From positions 26,748 to 90,747 of the forward strand of contig JAGAXF010000001.1 in NCBI GenBank assembly GCA_017941085.1: 64,000 bases of DNA. The letters run 5' to 3'. The stretch comes from Bacillota bacterium. Its GTDB lineage: Bacteria > Bacillota > Clostridia > Peptostreptococcales > Anaerovoracaceae. The notes under the pieces were generated by a model that saw only the letters and a list, made by a program, of their open reading frames with translations, was not told the DNA's origin and made no database searches. The translations under genes were made by a program, and so were the position numbers. Below, piece by piece: positions 53,669-62,925 of the stretch (positions within the stretch are counted from its first letter, which is position 1; every line of letters starts with the position of its first letter).

Positions 53669-55261
53669 ATGAGTAACGAAAAAGCGCCATTGCTTGTGAT
53701 GAAAAATATCAAGAAGGATTTTTTCGGTAACCAGGTGCTTACAGACATTAACCTTACTCTTAACGAGGGTGAGGTTCTTGGACTTTGTGGGGAAAACGGT
53801 GCCGGAAAATCCACCCTGATGAAGATTCTCTTTGGGGCGAAGGATATTCATGAAACAGGAGGATATGAAGGGGATATTCTTATAAATGGTGAGAAGGTGG
53901 AGTTTACATCTCCTTTTGATGCTATTGCTGCCGGCATTGGCATGGTTCACCAGGAGTTTTCTCTTATCCCTGGATTCTCCGCTACAGAGAACATTCTTCT
54001 TAATAGGGAACCTCGCAAAAGAAATATAATTTCAGAGGTGGCAGGAGAACGTCTTGATGTTCTTAAGAGAAAAGAGATGGATGAATCTGCTCTGCAGGCC
54101 ATTGAAAAGATGGGTGTATCCATAGATCAAAATATGATCATTTCCAATATGCCTGTTGGTCACAAGCAGTTTACTGAAATCGCAAGAGAATTATCTAAGG
54201 ATCAATTAAAACTATTGATTTTAGATGAGCCTACGGCTGTTCTTACAGAGAAGGAAGCCGAGGCCTTGCTCGAATCCATTAGGACCATGTCCGCAATGGG
54301 AATTGCAATTATTTTTATAACTCATAGATTACAGGAAATCTTGGCTGTCTGTGATACAGTGGCTGTAATGAGAGATGGTGTCCTTGTTAAAGAGGTGCGG
54401 GCAAATGAGGCTACTGTATCCGACATTACTCATTGGATGGTTGGCCGTGAGGTTTCCGGTGGTCATGATAAAGTAAGGGAAATACCTGAAAACGATTCAG
54501 AACCTATACTTTCTGTTCAACATCTTTGGGTTGATATGCCTGGAGAAACAGTGAGGGATGTATCTTTTGAGGTTAAAAAAGGAGAAATCTTTGGTATAGG
54601 AGGGCTTGCCGGTCAAGGCAAGCTGGGTATTCCAAACGGCATCATGGGTTTATATGAAGCCGGTGGAGAGGTAAGCTTCGAAGGAGAATCCATTCCATTG
54701 AACGACCCAAGAAAATGCTTGGATTCACAGTTTGCTTTCGTATCCGAGGACAGACGTGGTGTAGGACTTCTCCTGGATGAATCTCTTGAATGGAATGTAG
54801 TATTTCCGGCCATGCAGGTTCAAAATAAGTTTTTGAAAAATTATTTAGGCGGTTTGATTAAGTGGCGTGACGAAAAAGCCATTCGTGAAGTAACTGAAAA
54901 ATATGTGAGTGAACTTCAAATTCGTTGCACCAGTACCAAACAAAAAGCGAAACAGCTTTCCGGAGGAAACCAGCAGAAAGTATGCCTGGCAAAATCCTTT
55001 GCGTTGGAACCAAAGATATTATTTGTTTCTGAACCTACCAGAGGAATAGATGTTGGCGCCAAAGCCTTGGTTTTGGATGCTCTTCGAAAATTCAACAAGG
55101 AAAGCGGAGTAACTGTTGTTATTATTTCTTCTGAATTAGAAGAGTTGCGTCAAACTGCTGACAGGATAGCTATTGTTTCCGGTGGAAGAATTGCCGGGAT
55201 TTTGCCCGGAAATGCACCGGTTGAAGAACTGGGAGAATTAATGCTTTCCCAGGTAATATAA
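53669..55261 (+). CDS. sugar-type ABC importer ATPase with two ATP-binding domains (RbsA/MglA/NupO-like)
   Basis: This 530-residue duplicated ATPase has a first domain with GENGAGKSTLMK and LILDEPTAVL. The second lacks a normal Walker A (GGLAGQGKLG) but keeps LSGGNQQKVCLAKS and FVSEPTRGIDVGA, the usual asymmetry in the carbohydrate-uptake-2 family. It energises the two permeases encoded next. Nucleoside, BMP or sugar ligands are typical of the family. Confidence 0.92.
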   Translation: MSNEKAPLLVMKNIKKDFFGNQVLTDINLTLNEGEVLGLCGENGAGKSTLMKILFGAKDIHETGGYEGDILINGEKVEFTSPFDAIAAGIGMVHQEFSLIPGFSATENILLNREPRKRNIISEVAGERLDVLKRKEMDESALQAIEKMGVSIDQNMIISNMPVGHKQFTEIARELSKDQLKLLILDEPTAVLTEKEAEALLESIRTMSAMGIAIIFITHRLQEILAVCDTVAVMRDGVLVKEVRANEATVSDITHWMVGREVSGGHDKVREIPENDSEPILSVQHLWVDMPGETVRDVSFEVKKGEIFGIGGLAGQGKLGIPNGIMGLYEAGGEVSFEGESIPLNDPRKCLDSQFAFVSEDRRGVGLLLDESLEWNVVFPAMQVQNKFLKNYLGGLIKWRDEKAIREVTEKYVSELQIRCTSTKQKAKQLSGGNQQKVCLAKSFALEPKILFVSEPTRGIDVGAKALVLDALRKFNKESGVTVVIISSELEELRQTADRIAIVSGGRIAGILPGNAPVEELGELMLSQVI

Positions 55262-55314
55262 TTACTCTTAGTGTTTAAACTAATGCTTAAGATTTAACTT
55301 TTAGAGGAAATGAA

Positions 55315-56376
55315 ATGGAAGAGAAATTAACTTTTAAAGAAAGACTCATTTCCGGTTTACAGGAATTTGGAGTACCGAGACTAATTATCTCCGGTTTCCT
55401 ACTTATGCTTTTGGTATTGTCTCCAATCGTAGGGGCTGATCTGCCGACACAGATTACAAATATCATAAACAGATTCAGTTGGAACGGAGTATTGGTTTTG
55501 GCTATGGTTCCTATGGTACACAGTGGATGTGGACTTAATTTTGGATTACCACTGGGTATTATATCGGGACTGCTTGGGGCAACCCTTTCAATTGAATTAG
55601 GCTTTACAGGTATGATGTCCTTTATTATGGCAATAGCTATTGCAACACCCTTTGCCATTATTCTTGGATCCCTCTATGGATGGCTCCTTAATAAGATCAA
55701 AGGTGGAGAAATGATGGTTGCCACATATGTGGGCTTTTCATCGGTTTCTTTCATGTGTATGATGTGGCTGTTGCTTCCCTATAAGAGCTCTACAATGGTT
55801 TGGGGTCTTTCCGGTAAGGGACTTCGTACAACAATTTCATTGGAAGGATTCTACAATCAAGCTCTTGCCGGACTTTTAAAGATCAGCATAGGTGGAGTAA
55901 CAATTCCTCTTGGAACTATTCTATTCTTTGCTTTGCTGGCCTTCCTTATGTGGGCGTTTCTTCACACCAAAACCGGTACTGCTATGACTGCTGTTGGTTC
56001 CAACCCGGCATTTGCAAAAGCCGCCGGTGTAGACGTGGATAAAACTCGTATGCTATCTGTAATAATGTCCACCTGGCTAGGAGCTTTAGGTATTTTGGTT
56101 TATCAACAGGGATTCGGATGGATACAGCTCTATACGGCGCCATTCTATATGGCCCTTCCTGCTGTTTCGGCCATCTTAATTGGTGGTGCCTCTGTTAATA
56201 AAGCCAGCATAGTCAATGTAATACTTGGTACCATATTGTTCCAGGGCATTGTAACTATGACACCTACAGTTATGAATAATTTAATCCGTATGGATGTTTC
56301 CGAGGTTGTAAGAATTATTGCATCAATGGGAATGATCCTCTTCGCGCTGACAAGAAAATCGGAGGGGAAACGATGA
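55315..56376 (+). CDS. ABC importer permease 1 (BPD_transp_2 family)
   Basis: This 353-residue permease has about eight to ten membrane helices. GMDL-like family blocks are visible (LNFGLPLGIISGLLGA, VGSNPAFAKAAGVDVDKTRM, LIGGASVNKASIVNV). It overlaps the second permease gene by 4 nt. It forms a heterodimeric channel with it. Confidence 0.9.
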   Translation: MEEKLTFKERLISGLQEFGVPRLIISGFLLMLLVLSPIVGADLPTQITNIINRFSWNGVLVLAMVPMVHSGCGLNFGLPLGIISGLLGATLSIELGFTGMMSFIMAIAIATPFAIILGSLYGWLLNKIKGGEMMVATYVGFSSVSFMCMMWLLLPYKSSTMVWGLSGKGLRTTISLEGFYNQALAGLLKISIGGVTIPLGTILFFALLAFLMWAFLHTKTGTAMTAVGSNPAFAKAAGVDVDKTRMLSVIMSTWLGALGILVYQQGFGWIQLYTAPFYMALPAVSAILIGGASVNKASIVNVILGTILFQGIVTMTPTVMNNLIRMDVSEVVRIIASMGMILFALTRKSEGKR

Positions 56377-57500
56377 ACAAGAAATTTAATTTTGGCAACT
56401 TCATAAGAAGTAGTTCAGTACCTATTATGTTTATCTTAATATGTATTGTATCTATTCCTATCTCGGGCCTTTCTCCGGGATATCTGCTAAATGAGATTAT
56501 AACTAGAATGGGAAGAAATGCATTTCTTATTCTTGCTCTTCTAATTCCTATTATGGCAGGTATGGGTCTTAACTTTGGTATGACCCTGGGAGCAATGGCT
56601 GCGCAAATTGCTTTAATTTTGGTTTCAGACTGGCAAATAGTCGGAATACCCGCCATGATACTAGCAGCCATAATTTCTGTTCCACTTTCTGTTTTGCTTG
56701 GTTGGTTCTGTGGAACAATCATGAACAAAGCCAAGGGAAGAGAGATGATTACCAGCTATATAATGAGCTTCTTTATGAATGGTATTTACCAGCTTGTAGT
56801 GCTGTTCTTTATGGGAAGTATCATACCGATTAAGCATTCCAATATTGTCCTTCCTCGTGGATACGGAATCCGTAACACAGTTTCCCTGGTTCGCATGAGA
56901 CAGCATCTGGATAATTTACTGGCTCTTAGAATTGGAGGAGTAAAGATTCCTATTGCCACATTTATTGTCATTGCTTTGCTTTGTCTCTTTATAATATGGT
57001 TTAAGAGAACAAAACTGGGGCAGGATATGCGTGCTGTAGGTCAGGATATGGAAGTAGCAAGAGATGCAGGTATAAATGTGGAGAGAACGAGAATAATTGC
57101 TATAATTATGTCTACTGTACTTGCAGGCTTTGGTATGATAATCTATCTACAGAACATTGGTAATATAGCCACCTATGGGGCACATTCCCAAATAGGTATG
57201 TTCTGTATTGCGGCTCTTTTGGTGGGAGGTGCTTCTGTAGACAAGGCATCTATCAAAAATGTATTTTTAGGAGTAATATTGTTCCATACCATGTTTATTG
57301 TTGCACCAAAGGCAGGAGCGTATATTACTGGCGACTCAATGATAGGTGAATACTTCCGTGTATTTGTTTCCTATGCTGTTATTACCATAGCTCTTGTAAT
57401 GTATGAAACCAGCAAGCGCAGACAGAAGAAAGATGCGGGAGAACAGCTTAAACAAGCCCAAAGACATGGTGACAAGGCCACCAGCCCCAGCGGCGTATAG
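56373..57500 (+). CDS. ABC importer permease 2 (BPD_transp_2 family)
   Basis: This 375-residue homologue of permease 1 has the parallel blocks LNFGMTLGAMAAQIAL, VGQDMEVARDAGINVERTR and LVGGASVDKASIKNV. A basic cytoplasmic tail of about 35 residues follows the last helix. It overlaps permease 1 (ATGA) and is followed at 15 bp by the small membrane-anchored protein. Confidence 0.9.
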   Translation: MNKKFNFGNFIRSSSVPIMFILICIVSIPISGLSPGYLLNEIITRMGRNAFLILALLIPIMAGMGLNFGMTLGAMAAQIALILVSDWQIVGIPAMILAAIISVPLSVLLGWFCGTIMNKAKGREMITSYIMSFFMNGIYQLVVLFFMGSIIPIKHSNIVLPRGYGIRNTVSLVRMRQHLDNLLALRIGGVKIPIATFIVIALLCLFIIWFKRTKLGQDMRAVGQDMEVARDAGINVERTRIIAIIMSTVLAGFGMIIYLQNIGNIATYGAHSQIGMFCIAALLVGGASVDKASIKNVFLGVILFHTMFIVAPKAGAYITGDSMIGEYFRVFVSYAVITIALVMYETSKRRQKKDAGEQLKQAQRHGDKATSPSGV

Positions 57501-57514
57501 AGGGGAGGGTAATT

Positions 57515-58012
57515 ATGAATAAAGAAATTTCTTCAAAAAGAAAATGGATATTTAGAATTATTGCCCTTATAATAGTATTGATAGTTGCTGTTATAATGTT
57601 TATAGTAGGCAGAGGACATACTATATACTTCGATAATAAATCCATTGATTATAACGGATCTACCCTTAAGGCCTTTGACAAAGTTGAAGTAAAGGTAAAG
57701 GGAGAGCAAGTTGCCAAGCTGAGAGAAAGAGACCGTGGTATGTATGATACCATGGGACAAAGCTTCGATATGGATTTAATAATTACCGAAGGGGATGGAA
57801 GCACAAAAGCTGTTCATGTAGGCATGGGTCTGCCGTATAGCATTGACGGAATTGTTCTCAATTTACCGGCCCTTTTGGCAGGGGCTCCCGAGAATGTTTA
57901 CATGTCTGAGTTTGTATCTCAAGCTGTGGAGTCTGAACCTGAGGACGAAGAACCAGTTACTGACGAATTTGGAATAACTATGGAAGAAGAACCTACAGTA
58001 GATGAAGGTTAA
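57515..58012 (+). CDS. small membrane-anchored protein of the transporter operon (DUF6672-like)
   Basis: This 165-residue protein has one N-terminal membrane helix (about residues 11-33), an external beta-rich domain and an acidic tail (EPEDEEPVTDEF). It is regularly found with DUF3798 transporters and resembles DUF6672. No function is known; a transporter accessory or ligand-shuttle role is possible. AGGGGAGGG precedes the ATG. Confidence 0.65.
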   Translation: MNKEISSKRKWIFRIIALIIVLIVAVIMFIVGRGHTIYFDNKSIDYNGSTLKAFDKVEVKVKGEQVAKLRERDRGMYDTMGQSFDMDLIITEGDGSTKAVHVGMGLPYSIDGIVLNLPALLAGAPENVYMSEFVSQAVESEPEDEEPVTDEFGITMEEEPTVDEG

Positions 58013-58027
58013 AGAGGAGGAATTCTA

Positions 58028-58354
58028 ATGACAATTGATAAGAACTTAAAGGATGGCGTACTAACAGTAGCTTTAGCAGGTAGATTAGATACAACTACTG
58101 CTCCGGAGCTGGAATCTTCTATTCAAGAAAGTATTTCTGATGTAAAGGATTTAATTTTTAATTTTGGCGAATTGGAGTATATCTCCTCTGCCGGACTAAG
58201 AGTTCTTCTTTCTACACAGAAAATCATGAGCAAACAGGGATCTATGATAGTGAAAAATGTTAGCGAACCTGTTATGGAAGTATTTGAGGTAACGGGTTTC
58301 TCTGACATACTAACTATTGAAACGGCAGAAAACACTGAGACTTCTGAAGGCTAA
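58028..58354 (+). CDS. STAS-domain anti-sigma factor antagonist
   Basis: This 108-residue single-domain STAS protein (SpoIIAA/RsbV type) carries the phosphorylatable-Ser segment YISSAGLRVLLS. In partner switching the unphosphorylated form binds and neutralises an anti-sigma kinase. It starts 16 bp after the membrane protein and 6 bp before the fusion protein that carries such a kinase domain. AGAGGAGG precedes the ATG. Confidence 0.92.
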   Translation: MTIDKNLKDGVLTVALAGRLDTTTAPELESSIQESISDVKDLIFNFGELEYISSAGLRVLLSTQKIMSKQGSMIVKNVSEPVMEVFEVTGFSDILTIETAENTETSEG

Positions 58355-58359
58355 GAATA

Positions 58360-59949
58360 ATGGAGAATATTAGAAGTACAATAAACGAAGATAATTTAAC
58401 TATTTATTTATCGGGGAGAATAGATTCAGGAAATGCTCATGAGGTTGAGGAGACTGTTCTGGCTGAAATAGCAAAAGCTCCAGGAAAACCTATTGTATTG
58501 GATGCTGAAGAACTAGAGTATATTTCCAGTGCAGGATTAAGGGTTATCCTTCATATTAGAAAGATGGATGACCGCCTTAAGGTTGTAGGAGTCACTCCGG
58601 AAGTATATGAAATATTCGATATGACGGGGTTTACACAGATGTTTCCTGTAGAGAAGGCCTATAGAGTAGTTTCTGTGGAAGGCTGCGAAGAGATTGGCAG
58701 GGGAGCCAACGGTACAATTTATCGAATCGATAAGGATAATGTTGTAAAAGTATATAATAATGCTGATGCCCTGGAGGACATTCAACATGAAAGAGAAGTA
58801 GCCAGACTGGCTCTTATTCTGGGAATACCAACGGCAATTTCCTACGATGTGGTAAAGGTTAATGATAGCTATGGCTCCGTATTTGAACTTTTAAATGCCA
58901 GATCCTTTTCAAAAATCATTTCTACTGAACCCGATAAGCTGGACTGGTGCGTTCAGGAATATGTGAAAATGCTTAAAAAGATTCATAGCACAGTGGTTCC
59001 TGAAGGTGACCTTCCTGACATGAGGGAAACCGCAATAGAATGGGCTGAGTTCACAAAGGATTATCTCCCGGATAATTACGGTGAAAAGCTTCTGTCTTTG
59101 TTTAAGGCTATTCCCGTAAATGATCATATGATTCATGGCGATTATCACACCAAGAATCTGGAACTTACCGGTGATGAAGTTCTTCTAATTGATATGGACA
59201 CATTAGCAGTAGGTGATCCAATATTTGAGCTAGGCTCTATGTATAATGCCTTCATCGGTTTCTCTGAATGTGACCCTGAAGTCATTAAATCCTTCCAAGG
59301 CTTTGATTTAGAAACATCAAAATTATTCTGGAACAAAGTTTTAAAGGCATATCTTAACACATCGGATGAAAAATTAATTAAAGATGTGGAAGACAAGGCA
59401 AGGATTGTTGGTTATACCAGATTGATCAGAAGATCTATTAGAAGAGGTGGTCTCGATGATGAACAGAAGAAACTTGAAATCGACCACTGGAAAGGGGAAC
59501 TGATGGAACTGCTGGATAAAGTTGATACATTGGAGATTCCCTCTAATGAACTGGACATTGAAGCAACAAATGAAAATCTTCAAACTGTTTTAGACTTTGT
59601 GGATAAACATTTGGATGCAGTTGATTGTCCCATGAAGGAAAAAATGCAGATTGATGTTGCAGTAGAGGAGATCTTTGTTAACATCGCCCATTATGCTTAT
59701 CACCCGGGTAAAGGAAATGCAACGGTACGCGTAGAAGTGAACGAAGAACCATTAGTAGTATCCATTACATTTATAGATAATGGAATACCCTATGATCCTT
59801 TGGCTAAAGAGGATCCGGACATAACCTTATCGGCAGAGGATAGGGAGATAGGCGGACTGGGAATATTTATGGTGAAGAAGACCATGGATGATGTGGTTTA
59901 CGATTATAAGGACGGTAAAAATATACTTACGCTTAAAAAGAATTTATAA
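58360..59949 (+). CDS. STAS - phosphotransferase - HATPase (anti-sigma-like) fusion
   Basis: This 529-residue protein has three domains. A STAS domain (residues 1-100) has YISSAGLRVILH. An APH/choline-kinase-like phosphotransferase (about 105-390) has HGDYHTKN near 258 and LIDMDTLAVGDP near 278. A C-terminal HATPase of the RsbW/SpoIIAB kind (about 400-529) has the N box VAVEEIFVNIAHYAY and GGLGIFMVKKTMDD. It could phosphorylate its own and the neighbouring STAS domain, linking transport to a partner switch; no sigma factor is encoded here. It is the last gene of the transporter operon. Confidence 0.88.
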   Translation: MENIRSTINEDNLTIYLSGRIDSGNAHEVEETVLAEIAKAPGKPIVLDAEELEYISSAGLRVILHIRKMDDRLKVVGVTPEVYEIFDMTGFTQMFPVEKAYRVVSVEGCEEIGRGANGTIYRIDKDNVVKVYNNADALEDIQHEREVARLALILGIPTAISYDVVKVNDSYGSVFELLNARSFSKIISTEPDKLDWCVQEYVKMLKKIHSTVVPEGDLPDMRETAIEWAEFTKDYLPDNYGEKLLSLFKAIPVNDHMIHGDYHTKNLELTGDEVLLIDMDTLAVGDPIFELGSMYNAFIGFSECDPEVIKSFQGFDLETSKLFWNKVLKAYLNTSDEKLIKDVEDKARIVGYTRLIRRSIRRGGLDDEQKKLEIDHWKGELMELLDKVDTLEIPSNELDIEATNENLQTVLDFVDKHLDAVDCPMKEKMQIDVAVEEIFVNIAHYAYHPGKGNATVRVEVNEEPLVVSITFIDNGIPYDPLAKEDPDITLSAEDREIGGLGIFMVKKTMDDVVYDYKDGKNILTLKKNL

Positions 59950-59973
59950 TCCTCTAATTCGTCTGACTGAGCT

Positions 59974-60849
59974 ATGATCTACAATGGAATAAAAAAAATA
60001 GATTTACACATGCACACAACAATCTCTGACGGTACCAATACACTGTCAGAGATTCTTGCTGCTGTAAAGGATTTTAATATTGATATTTTTTCTGTTACAG
60101 ATCATGACTCAATTTTAGGCGGAATCGAAATGCCTAAATTTCTTATGGAAAATGACCCTAAGTTTATTAGAGGTGTGGAATTTTCCTGTCGCGATAATGA
60201 GGGAAAGTATCATATTTTGGGATATGGATACGATCCCGATGATGATGGACTTTTAAAGGTTGTTAATAAAGGCCATAGCTTCAGGCTGGAAAAGGTGGCA
60301 GCCAGGCTTAAATATCTTAAAGAAGAATTTGGATTTGAGTTTTCCAAAGAAGATATAGAAGAGCTCATGGCTAAAGAAAATCCGGGAAAACCTCATATAG
60401 GTAATATGATGGTTAAGTATGGATATGCTCCATCTAGGGACATTGCCATAAAAGAGTATATTAATAAAAAGAAGTTTAAAAATGTTTTTATAAAACCGGA
60501 GGAAGCTATAGAAGGAATTCTTTCCGGAGGCGGTATTCCTATTCTTGCTCATCCTATATATGGAAGCGGTGAAGAACTTATCCTGGGTGATGAGATGGAA
60601 GAAAGGCTTAAAAAACTAATGGGTTTTGGAATTCAGGGTGTGGAAGCTTTTTATTCCGGGTTTACCGAAAAAATGAAATTAGAAATGCTAAATTTAGCTG
60701 AGAAATATAATTTATTTGTTACAGCAGGCAGTGACTATCACGGAAAAAATAAATTAGTTGTTTTAGGAGATAACAATCTAGATGACATAAAAGAAGGCCC
60801 GAAAGGTTTATACGATTTCCTTGATAAGGTCAGTTGTGTTAATCCATAA
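59974..60849 (+). CDS. PHP-domain phosphoesterase
   Basis: This 291-residue PHP protein has metal ligands in DLHMHTTISDG, VTDHDS, GVEFSC, LAHPIYG and GSDYHG. Bacterial stand-alone members (TrpH/YciV-like) hydrolyse 3',5'-bisphosphonucleotides or short RNA. It follows the fusion protein by 24 bp with only a weak ribosome site, so it may be the last gene of the transcript or separate. Confidence 0.85.
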   Translation: MIYNGIKKIDLHMHTTISDGTNTLSEILAAVKDFNIDIFSVTDHDSILGGIEMPKFLMENDPKFIRGVEFSCRDNEGKYHILGYGYDPDDDGLLKVVNKGHSFRLEKVAARLKYLKEEFGFEFSKEDIEELMAKENPGKPHIGNMMVKYGYAPSRDIAIKEYINKKKFKNVFIKPEEAIEGILSGGGIPILAHPIYGSGEELILGDEMEERLKKLMGFGIQGVEAFYSGFTEKMKLEMLNLAEKYNLFVTAGSDYHGKNKLVVLGDNNLDDIKEGPKGLYDFLDKVSCVNP

Positions 60850-60868
60850 TAAATCCGGAGGATCCCTT

Positions 60869-61660
60869 ATGAATCAAAGCGGTGTTTTTATTATTGAACC
60901 CTTTAATAAAGTGTTTTTTGCAGTATTGCTTGTATTCTTTCTTATTCTTTTTGTAGCCACAAGGGAATTGCGCAAAAGAAGTATAGAACTAAGGAGTAAG
61001 GCTGTAATAGCAGCAAGCGTATTTACTATATGCTGCTATTTTCTATATAAGTATTCCTTGTCTATTGATGCAGAGTTTAGCATAGCCACAGAGGCTATTG
61101 GTGGATTTAATTGGTGGGGAGAGCTTCCTTTGCATTTGTGCAATGTAAATATGATTCTTCTTCCAATTGCTGTTTTTACAAAGAAAAAACCTTTACTTGG
61201 CTTTTGTTTCTTTGTTGGACCTTTAGGTGCCATTATGGCTTTAACGATGCCGGGCCTTGGATTTAGCGGTTACTCCATATTATTACCAAGAATGATAGGA
61301 TATTATGGAACCCATTTCATGGTTGTTATATTGGGGCTATCCCTTGTAACTCTTGGTTTGTATTCACCTAGATTTCAAGATATACCAACCATTATTCTTG
61401 CAACAATTGGAATTGCATTTATAGCTTTTGTTATTAGCTTGGCTCTTCGTATTACTGAACTTAATACCCATGCTAATTATTTCTTTTCCATAGAAACAGA
61501 GGATAATCCTATTCTTGATATGTTATATAGCAAGATCCCAATACCTTTTGTTTACTTGCTTCCCACTAGTATTATTCTCTTTGTTTACATGATGATAATT
61601 ACTACGGCATACAATTCGTTTAAGAAAAAAATAGGAGCTATTTATGAACAACAGAATTAA
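60869..61660 (+). CDS. YwaF/TIGR02206-like integral membrane protein
   Basis: This 263-residue membrane protein has about seven helices. LPLHLCNVNMILLPIAVF is the typical block of the YwaF family, whose function is unknown. I chose ATG 60869 with CCGGAGGAT upstream; the TTG at 60821 overlaps the PHP gene. It overlaps the next gene by 17 nt. Confidence 0.8.
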   Translation: MNQSGVFIIEPFNKVFFAVLLVFFLILFVATRELRKRSIELRSKAVIAASVFTICCYFLYKYSLSIDAEFSIATEAIGGFNWWGELPLHLCNVNMILLPIAVFTKKKPLLGFCFFVGPLGAIMALTMPGLGFSGYSILLPRMIGYYGTHFMVVILGLSLVTLGLYSPRFQDIPTIILATIGIAFIAFVISLALRITELNTHANYFFSIETEDNPILDMLYSKIPIPFVYLLPTSIILFVYMMIITTAYNSFKKKIGAIYEQQN

Positions 61661-62285
61661 AGTGACATGGATTGGCCATTCTTGCTTTAAAGTGGAATTT
61701 AATGAGCATAGCGTTGTTTTTGACCCAACAAATGATGGATATGTTCCGGGAATAAAACCCATAAGAGAAGAAGCTGACATTGTAATATGTAGTCATCAGC
61801 ATGGGGATCATAATGCCAGGGAACTAATAAGAGAGTCAGGTGAAAGAGATGCCTTTGAAATAACTGAGATAGAAACCTTTCATGACGATAAGGAGGGAGC
61901 CTTAAGAGGCGAGAATACAATTTCTATAGTCGCCTGTGATGGTCTTAAAGTTGCTCACTTTGGTGATTTGGGATGTGTGCCAACAGAAGACCAGCTTGCA
62001 TTCCTTAATGATTTGGATTTGGCCCTTATTCCTGTTGGTGGATATTATACTATAGATGGTAAAGAGGCAGCAGGTATCATAAAAAAGATAAAGCCACGCA
62101 ATGTAATTCCCATGCACTATAGAGATGATGAAAAAGGTTTTGGCTTTGATGTGATTAGTACAGTAAATGATTTCCTTGAGGAGATGGAAAACATTGAGAT
62201 TTTAGATAAGAGTTCAATTGATTTACATATTGATTCTTCAAACTTGGACACAAGGGTTATTGTTCTTGTCCCGCAAAACCTATGA
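61644..62285 (+). CDS. metallo-beta-lactamase-fold hydrolase (UPF0173-like)
   Basis: This 213-residue protein has an MBL fold with WIGHSCFKVEF, the HxHxDH-like metal site SHQHGDHNAREL, AHFGDLGC and PMHYRDD. It resembles the UPF0173 hydrolases, whose substrates are unknown. Its end overlaps the convergent shikimate kinase gene by 6 bp. Confidence 0.85.
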   Translation: MNNRIKVTWIGHSCFKVEFNEHSVVFDPTNDGYVPGIKPIREEADIVICSHQHGDHNARELIRESGERDAFEITEIETFHDDKEGALRGENTISIVACDGLKVAHFGDLGCVPTEDQLAFLNDLDLALIPVGGYYTIDGKEAAGIIKKIKPRNVIPMHYRDDEKGFGFDVISTVNDFLEEMENIEILDKSSIDLHIDSSNLDTRVIVLVPQNL

Positions 62286-62891
62286 TAGATTAGGGATTAG
62301 ATTTAATTCCATTACTATTTCCCCGGCGACTTCCTCCGGGGTTTTATTGTCGGTTTCAATTATTAAATCCGCTGCATCCTCATAATAAGGGGCACGAATT
62401 TCCATCATTTCCTTAATATCCGAGAGATTCATTTTACCTCTAAGGAGGGGCCTACCGTTGGATGTGTCTCCGTCGCTGGAATCGCCGTTATCATTTTGTA
62501 ATCTGGCAAGAACAGTTTCAGGCTTTGCTTTAAGATAGACAATTCTTCCGGAATTAAACATGGCAGTTACATTTACTTCGTTTAAGGGGACTCCGCCGCC
62601 ACAGGAGAAAACAGCCCCTTTATATATATCGTAGGGTACAACTGTTCCGGAGATAGAAGAAGCAAGAATAATGGTTTCTAATGCACGGAAACCTTCTTCT
62701 CCGATTTCATCAAAGATATCCATTATGGGCTTTCCATAGTGGTTTTCAATTGCTTGATCCAATTCTATAACTGTTAGATCAAGTATTTTGGCTAGATGTT
62801 TGGCGGTGCTACTCTTTCCCACACCCATATATCCTATAAGATATATATTGTTCCAATGTTCAGCCAAACCCTTATCTATTACAATTTCCAT
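62280..62891 (-). CDS. aroK: shikimate kinase
   Basis: This 203-residue protein has Walker A GYMGVGKSSTAKHLA, the substrate Asp in ELDQAIE, the FRALE shikimate-contact region, CGGGVPLN and the LID residues RPLLRG. It phosphorylates shikimate at position 3 in aromatic amino acid synthesis. It is slightly longer than the usual 165-180 residues, with an N-terminal extension of about 10 residues and an Asp/Ser-rich insert (NDNGDSSDGDTSNG) before the LID. Confidence 0.9.
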   Translation of the reverse strand: MEIVIDKGLAEHWNNIYLIGYMGVGKSSTAKHLAKILDLTVIELDQAIENHYGKPIMDIFDEIGEEGFRALETIILASSISGTVVPYDIYKGAVFSCGGGVPLNEVNVTAMFNSGRIVYLKAKPETVLARLQNDNGDSSDGDTSNGRPLLRGKMNLSDIKEMMEIRAPYYEDAADLIIETDNKTPEEVAGEIVMELNLIPNLS

Positions 62892-62925
62892 TTATAGCCC
62901 TCATTTATTTTTTTATACACATAAA

